DNA from: an uncultured Ruminococcus sp.
GTDB lineage: Bacteria > Bacillota > Clostridia > Oscillospirales > Ruminococcaceae
Length of the DNA stretch: 10,813 bases
Assembly (NCBI GenBank): GCA_937898375.1
Contig: CALEJX010000318.1
Span: forward strand, 1 to 10,813
Direction: 5' to 3'
Below are positions 7,094-10,813 of the stretch, piece after piece; within the stretch, counting starts at the first letter, position 1; each line of letters begins with the position of its first letter. The notes beneath the pieces were generated by a model. It made no database searches. It saw nothing but the letters and a program-made list of their open reading frames with translations, and was not told the origin of the DNA. The translations under genes and the position numbers were made by a program.

Positions 7094-7131
7094 TATAAAT
7101 GGAAAACTCAAATTATAGGGGGAAAACTGTA

Positions 7132-8724
7132 ATGATGAAGAAAATGATCGCTTTTGTGGCGGCACTGTCGATAATGTCAACAGGCTTTGCACAGACTGCT
7201 TTTTCTTATAGCGAGGAAACTGCGGAGATCGTAACTTTCAGCGCTGAGGATAGCTCGGCTGGCAATATGGAGGACGTTTCGCTTCAAGCGCCTGTCGGAC
7301 TTAAGTCTGTCAGCAATACTTCGTCCTCAAACACTTTCACTTGGACGGCTGTTGACGGCGCAGAGGGATATGAGGTGTACTATTGGCGTTCGGGTAAATT
7401 CGTGAAAATAGGCGAAACAACTGATACTAAGTATACATACAGCAAAAAGTCCTCTGCCACAAAGTATATGTACAAGGTAAGGGCTTATAAAACTGTCAAC
7501 GATGAAAGAGTATTTTCTGATTTGTCGCAACAGCTCACTACCTGCACGTTGCCGTCGGCTGTGAAAATGGATTCTACTATCACATCAAAAAATTCTCTGA
7601 AATTGCGCTGGTCAAAGGTCTCAAAAGCGATGGGCTATAATGTTTATATGTACTCAAACGGCAAGTGGGTGCATTTGGCAGATACCACAAAAACTGAGTT
7701 CACTGTTGACAAGCTCGAAAGTGCAAAGCAGTACAGATTTAAAGTCAGAGCATATAGGATACTAAACGGCGTCACTTACAGCGGCTCGTTCAGCAGCGAA
7801 AAGAAGTCTTACACAAACAAGACCGTAAAAACTACAAAATATGTGACGGTGTATCGCTCAAAGAACGAGAACGTTGTTATCGGAAGTATCCCTGCAAACA
7901 CTGTGCTTTCTCAGTTCGGCGCAGTACAGAACGGACGTATCGACGTTAAAATGCCGCAAAATGGCAAGCACGGCTGGATAAATGCTTCTTATGTTCAGCG
8001 TTACAACAATCTTGCGGTGGCTTGTATAAATCAGAATGGATATGTGGGCGGTTCGCCAATGCCAATGGGCTGTGAGGCGACTTCACTTGCAACAGTTCTC
8101 AACTACATAGGCTTTTCAACAAACAAGAATTATGTTTCAAATGCTTATATCCCTCACGGCGCAGTTGGAACTGTAGATCCTAACTATGCTTATGCAGGCT
8201 CGCCTTATACCTACACAGGTCCCGGAGTTTATGCGCCTGTTATAGCGCAGGCTGCAAACAAATTCCTAAAAGACAGGCATATGCAGAACAACTATCAGAT
8301 CGAGCTTTACACAGATTACATGACAGGCAAGAACATAAACAAAGAAAAAATAAGCACCAGCAAGCTCGACCTTGGCAGCACAAAGACGGCAGGCGGACTT
8401 ACTCCTGAGCAGATAAAGACCGAGATCGACAAGGGTCACCCTGTAATAGTGTGGATGGCGACAAACGGCAAGCCTATGTATCTGCTGCAAAACTGGAAGC
8501 TCACAAAAGGACAGAGATACACTCAGCCAGGTTCAGGCAATTACAGCTTTTTGTGGTATGCGCCGCAGCACTGTCTTGTTATAACAGGCTATGATGATGT
8601 CAAGGGCGACTTTATCTTTGGCGACGTGCTTACAGGCACAAAGAACAGACGCTTTTCATACTCGAATTTCCAGAGCAGCTATAACATTTTGGGCAGACAG
8701 AGCGTTGTTGTTTATAAGAAATGA
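7132..8724 (+). CDS. Secreted FN3-FN3-SH3 protein with C-terminal C39-type cysteine peptidase domain
   Basis: This 530-residue exported protein probably acts on peptides or the wall outside the cell. Residues 1 to about 25 form a signal peptide (MMKKMIAF start, Ala/Ser-rich end). Two fibronectin type III modules follow (about 52-137 and 140-229, each with a W...GY.VY pattern and a K(V)RAY strand), then an SH3-like module (about 234-291, ending HGWINASYV) and a C39_2-like domain (about 295-530). The papain-like residues are visible: C314 in MGCEATSLATVLNY, H480 in PQHCLVITGYDD and D498 in FGDV. AGGGGG (7117-7122) sits 9 bases before the ATG at 7132. An in-frame ATG at 7099 coincides with the predicted transcription start and lacks a ribosome binding site. 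The gene is probably monocistronic, between its own promoter and a terminator. The substrate is unknown; YvpB-like proteins are the nearest relatives I recognise. Confidence 0.85.
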   Translation: MMKKMIAFVAALSIMSTGFAQTAFSYSEETAEIVTFSAEDSSAGNMEDVSLQAPVGLKSVSNTSSSNTFTWTAVDGAEGYEVYYWRSGKFVKIGETTDTKYTYSKKSSATKYMYKVRAYKTVNDERVFSDLSQQLTTCTLPSAVKMDSTITSKNSLKLRWSKVSKAMGYNVYMYSNGKWVHLADTTKTEFTVDKLESAKQYRFKVRAYRILNGVTYSGSFSSEKKSYTNKTVKTTKYVTVYRSKNENVVIGSIPANTVLSQFGAVQNGRIDVKMPQNGKHGWINASYVQRYNNLAVACINQNGYVGGSPMPMGCEATSLATVLNYIGFSTNKNYVSNAYIPHGAVGTVDPNYAYAGSPYTYTGPGVYAPVIAQAANKFLKDRHMQNNYQIELYTDYMTGKNINKEKISTSKLDLGSTKTAGGLTPEQIKTEIDKGHPVIVWMATNGKPMYLLQNWKLTKGQRYTQPGSGNYSFLWYAPQHCLVITGYDDVKGDFIFGDVLTGTKNRRFSYSNFQSSYNILGRQSVVVYKK

Positions 8725-8739
8725 TTTTGGATATTGCAA

Positions 8740-8775
8740 AAAACAGCGTACCGCTATCCTGCGGTACGCTGTTTT
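8740..8775. terminator. Strong hairpin terminator after the C39 gene, possibly bidirectional
   Basis: AAAACAGCGTACCGC (8740-8754) pairs perfectly with GCGGTACGCTGTTTT (8761-8775) around a 6-base loop, 15 bp in all. It starts 15 bases after the stop codon. Only four T residues end the right arm, while a longer A run precedes the left arm, so it could also stop minus-strand transcripts. Confidence 0.85.
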
Positions 8776-8789
8776 CATGTCCCCACCCT

Positions 8790-8833
8790 GTTTCACTAAT
8801 GTTTCGCCACAGTTTAACTTCTGTTTAAGCTTT
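8790..8833 (+). promoter_or_regulatory. Four direct repeats at 11-base period, Pho-box-like response-regulator site
   Basis: GTTT begins at 8790, 8801, 8812 and 8823, exactly 11 bases apart; the units read GTTTCACTAAT, GTTTCGCCACA, GTTTAACTTCT and GTTTAAGCTTT. Direct repeats of one helical turn (11 bp) are the hallmark of PhoB/PhoP-type OmpR-family regulators. The units also resemble published Pho-box half sites (TTAACA in Bacillus, GTTCACC in Streptomyces). The array lies 27 bases upstream of a TATAAT box, about -83 to -40 from the expected transcription start, where an activator would bind. The regulator identity is inferred from spacing and sequence likeness only. Confidence 0.55.
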
Positions 8834-8860
8834 TGATAGCTTCTATTTACCATGCCGTTT

Positions 8861-8866
8861 TATAAT
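8861..8866 (+). promoter_or_regulatory. -10 box of the TVP38-glycosyltransferase unit
   Basis: A perfect TATAAT lies 44 bases before the TVP38-like start. No acceptable TTGACA occurs 16-18 bases upstream (AGCTTC at 8838-8843). TTGATA at 8833-8838 is 22 bases away, which is too far. A good -10 without a -35, downstream of direct repeats, is typical of an activator-dependent promoter. Confidence 0.5.
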
Positions 8867-8876
8867 TTTGGTAGTA

Positions 8877-8890
8877 AAGCCGAAAGGCTT
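8877..8890 (+). other. GNRA-capped hairpin at the 5' end of the leader
   Basis: AAGCC and GGCTT form a 5-bp stem closed by a GAAA tetraloop. With transcription starting near 8873, the hairpin would sit at the very 5' end of the mRNA, where such stems can protect against decay. It is too small to be a riboswitch and matches none that I know. Confidence 0.4.
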
Positions 8891-8910
8891 GGAAAAACGG
8901 TGGATTTTGT

Positions 8911-9507
8911 ATGAAAAGATTTATGGAATGGATATCGGACCATAGGCGGATGATATTATATATTTCTCTTTTGGGTGTAATAGTCCTCACGGGCTATTGG
9001 TATCAGGCAGGCATTTTTACTGATAAACAGAAATTGCAGGCTATGCTTGATTCTTCGGGTATCATCGCACCGCTTTTGTTTGTTATCGTTCAGGCTGTGC
9101 AGGTCATTATCCCTATCCTGCCAGGAGCGGTGGGGTGCGTTTACGGAGTGGCGTTTTTCGGGGCTGTCATGGGTTTTGTGTATAACTATGTGGGCATTTG
9201 TATAGGCTCTGTTATCGCTTTTCTCATATCGAGAGCCTGCGGCAAGGGGCTTACAGAAAAGATAACCAGCAAGAAATTTTACAGCAAATACAGCAAGTAT
9301 CTTCTTGACCAAAAACTGTTTGACAGAATTTTCGCTATTCTCATTTTCCTGCCTGTTGCCCCTGATGATTTTCTTTGCTACCTTGCAGGCGTAAGCAAAA
9401 TGACCCTAAAGAAGTTCACTGTTATCATTCTTCTTGGCAAGCCTGCGGCGATACTTCTTTACAGTATGGGACTTTACAAGGCGTTTGATATGCTTCGCAT
9501 TTTTTAG
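8911..9507 (+). CDS. TVP38/TMEM64 family (VTT/DedA-like) membrane protein
   Basis: This is a 198-residue integral membrane protein of the VTT-domain (SNARE-associated/DedA-like) superfamily, members of which act as lipid scramblases or transporters of polyprenyl phosphates. The domain spans about residues 50-190. Landmarks are the re-entrant segment QVIIPILPGAVGCVYG (64-79), GSVIAFLISRACGKG (99-113), FLPVAPDDFLCYLAG (146-160) and the C-terminal helix after GKPAA (176-180). An N-terminal membrane helix covers about residues 14-32. The ribosome binding site is modest (GGTGGA, 8899-8904, 6-base spacing). The stop codon overlaps the AGGAGGGG of the glycosyltransferase gene, so the two are cotranscribed and probably translationally linked. 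The Pho-box-like repeats upstream suggest phosphate control. Substrate is not known; assignment to the family is firm, function is inferred. Confidence 0.85.
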   Translation: MKRFMEWISDHRRMILYISLLGVIVLTGYWYQAGIFTDKQKLQAMLDSSGIIAPLLFVIVQAVQVIIPILPGAVGCVYGVAFFGAVMGFVYNYVGICIGSVIAFLISRACGKGLTEKITSKKFYSKYSKYLLDQKLFDRIFAILIFLPVAPDDFLCYLAGVSKMTLKKFTVIILLGKPAAILLYSMGLYKAFDMLRIF

Positions 9508-9516
9508 GAGGGGCTT

Positions 9517-10557
9517 ATGAAAGTATAAATTTATTCAGAATTTCAGGATAAGATAGAAAAAAGCGGTGTAGGCAGGGCGATATATCATCAGAAAGCAGGA
9601 CTTGCCGCAAATGGCATAGAATGTACAGATAACTACAAGGAAGCGGACGTTATACATATCAACACTGTGTTTCCAAAGTCATTTTTCTTGGCGCTAAGGG
9701 CGAAAAGACTTGGTATACCATTGGTCTACCATGCACATTTCACAATGGAAGAGTTCCGCAATTCTTATGTCGGCTCAAATCTCTTTGCAGGGCTTTTCAA
9801 ATTATGGATAAAGCTTTGCTATTCAATGGGAGATGTCATCGTTACACCTAGCGAGTATTCAAAAAAGCTTCTTGAAAGCTATCATATAAAAAAGGATATA
9901 GTGGTCATATCCAATGGCATAGACCTGAGTGAATACAATAAAAACGAGAGCGCAGGCAAAGACTTTAGGGTAAAATATGGCTACAGCGACAGTGACAAGG
10001 TAATAATGTCCGCAGGGCTTACCATAAAAAGAAAGGGCATACTTGATTTTATCGAGCTTGCGAAGCGAATGCCGCAGTATAAATTCATATGGTTTGGGTC
10101 GGCTGATTTACGTTTTGTGGGAAAAGAGGTGCGCAGGGCAGTGGCGGAGGATATACCAAATCTGACCTTTGCAGGGTATGTTCCTCCTGAACAGCTTAAG
10201 GCGGCATACAGTGGAAGCGACCTTTTTCTGTTCCCCTCATATGAGGAAACTGAGGGTATCGTTGTTCTTGAAGCCCTTGCAATGAAGATACCTGTGCTTC
10301 TCCGTAATATCCCAGTGTATGACGGCTGGTTGGTGGACGTCAAGCATTTATACAAGGCAGACAGCATTGAAGCTTTTGAAAAGACCGCCTGCATGATACT
10401 AGAACATCAGCTTCCCGAACTGACAGAGTGGGGATATGACGCTGTTGAAAAGAAAAATATCCAGCATATCGGCAGCCAGCTTTTGGGTGCATATAAAATG
10501 GCGATAAAGGCGAAAAGCAGTGTCAGGGCGGCTTTGGCGACCAAATGTAAGCTGTAA
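9517..10557 (+). pseudogene. GT4 glycosyltransferase, CpoA-like glycolipid synthase, with in-frame stop at codon 4
   Basis: AGGAGGGG (9506-9513) and ATG at 9517 mark the start, but codon 4 is TAA (9526-9528). Homology continues in the same frame: IYSEFQDKIEKSGVGRA aligns with the N-terminal glycine loop of the GT4 enzymes that glycosylate glucosyl-diacylglycerol (CpoA of streptococci and relatives). Further landmarks, counted from 9517, are HAHFTMEEFRNS (72-83), PSEYSKK (111-117), ISNGIDLSEY (131-140), GLTIKRKG (117 plus 50, about 167-174) and the EX7E motif E244...E252. Only one base change would restore a 346-residue protein. The first usable in-frame start after the stop is GTG at 9667, which would remove the first 50 residues including the glycine loop. 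No good ribosome binding site precedes it. The gene is therefore inactive, recently mutated, or miscalled at one base. It shares a transcript with the TVP38-like gene. Confidence 0.75.
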
Positions 10558-10813
10558 CGAAAAACTCCCCCCTGCAGAAAACTAATGCTTGTAACTTTTT
10601 TATCATCGATAACGCTTGGGATAACAACATTTTTATCATTACCACAATATCTAGTTATTTCAATACCTTCATTATCAAAATCATATTCCCAAACATCATC
10701 TTCACTATAATACGCACTAGCCGAAATAGCTCCCCCTTTCAGAAGTGTTCCGCTCTCAGCCACAGGCAATGCCACCGTGCCGAACGTCAGCGACAGCGCA
10801 AGCAGCGTTGCTA
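10407..10813 (-). pseudogene. BspA-like LRR (LRR_5) secreted protein, N-terminal fragment truncated at its 3' end
   Basis: On the minus strand the frame is open from base 10813 inward, so the true start is outside the window. The first visible residues, ATLLALSLTFGTVALP through KGGAISASA, are the end of a signal peptide with probable ASA/YY cleavage. After it, EYDFDNEGIEITRYCGNDK and NVVIPSVIDDKKVTSI match the opening of LRR_5 (BspA/TpLRR) surface proteins of Ruminococcus, in which the repeats normally follow. Here homology ends at about 10584. The frame then reads through the orphan half-terminator and through the antisense of the glycosyltransferase gene to a stop at 10407-10409. That tail (FLQGGVFRYS onward) is not LRR sequence. 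The coding part between about 10590 and 10720 is much richer in A/T than the signal-peptide part. It is a gene remnant or one side of an assembly join; role before truncation was probably surface adhesion. Confidence 0.65.
10559..10577. other. Orphan half of a terminator palindrome at a sequence junction
   Basis: Just after the glycosyltransferase stop lies AAAAACTCCCCCC, the left half of a typical terminator stem, ending in the self-complementary CTGCAG (10572-10577). The expected partner GGGGGGAGTTTTT is absent; instead A/T-rich LRR-gene sequence follows. The terminator seems to have been cut at its centre. Confidence 0.45.

Noticed and set aside
7099..7131. ATG 7099 as the C39 gene start
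   Set aside because: It lies at the predicted transcription start and has no ribosome binding site; ATG 7132 has AGGGGG at good distance and begins a clean signal peptide.
8861..8910. Riboswitch in the TVP38 leader
   Set aside because: The leader is under 40 bases with a single small hairpin; no known riboswitch core can be recognised.
9526..9528. TAA read as a sense codon or programmed recoding
   Set aside because: pssA, psd and several other genes here end properly at TAA, and no recoding structure is visible after codon 4.
10407..10580. The last part of the minus-strand frame as genuine LRR protein sequence
   Set aside because: It is antisense to the conserved 3' end of the glycosyltransferase gene and shows no LRR pattern.
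1..10813. CRISPR arrays, tRNA or rRNA genes, insertion sequences, phage attachment sites
   Set aside because: No regularly spaced long repeats, cloverleaf-like sequence, transposase motifs or paired terminal repeats were seen on either strand.

Overview
The window looks like a gut-type Clostridia chromosome, most likely Ruminococcus or a close Oscillospiraceae relative. The grounds are low-to-moderate GC, strong purine-rich ribosome binding sites, the style of the secreted proteins (carbohydrate esterase with an NPxT-type C-terminal anchor, FN3-SH3-C39 protein, BspA-like LRR protein) and the family-level sequence of the housekeeping proteins. This is inference from motifs; no database search was run.

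Region 1 (1-5420) is a co-directional plus-strand run centred on the cell envelope: the 3' part of an MraY-type phospho-sugar transferase, a YbhN/MprF-like flippase-domain membrane protein, phosphatidylserine synthase (pssA), phosphatidylserine decarboxylase (psd) and a cytoplasmic type I pullulanase. pssA and psd together make phosphatidylethanolamine from CDP-diacylglycerol and serine. They are separated by about 190 bases carrying a chain of perfect hairpins that may be an interspersed repeat or a structured leader.

Region 2 (5421-8775) holds two separately transcribed secreted proteins. The first is a CE2-like SGNH esterase with a signal peptide, an acidic Ser-rich linker and a C-terminal wall or membrane anchor; it ends at a clear terminator. 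The second is a secreted protein with two FN3 domains, an SH3-like domain and a C39-type cysteine peptidase domain, driven by a well-formed extended -10 promoter and closed by a 15-bp terminator hairpin.

Region 3 (8776-10557) is the most interesting part. Four copies of GTTT(C/A)(A/G) lie at an exact 11-base period just upstream of a TATAAT box with no good -35. This is the architecture of a Pho box bound by a PhoB/PhoP-type response regulator. The downstream unit encodes a TVP38/DedA-like (VTT-domain) membrane protein and a GT4 glycosyltransferase resembling the CpoA-type glycolipid synthases. That gene has a good ribosome binding site and start but an in-frame TAA at codon 4, with homology continuing in the same frame after it. 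It is either a fresh nonsense allele or a base error. A phosphate-responsive switch from phospholipid to glycolipid would link this unit to the pssA-psd genes upstream, but that link is a hypothesis.

Region 4 (10558-10813) holds the N-terminal part of a BspA-like LRR protein on the minus strand. Its homology breaks off next to an orphan half of a terminator palindrome, and the frame then runs meaninglessly through the antisense of the glycosyltransferase gene. This looks like a recombination junction or an assembly join.
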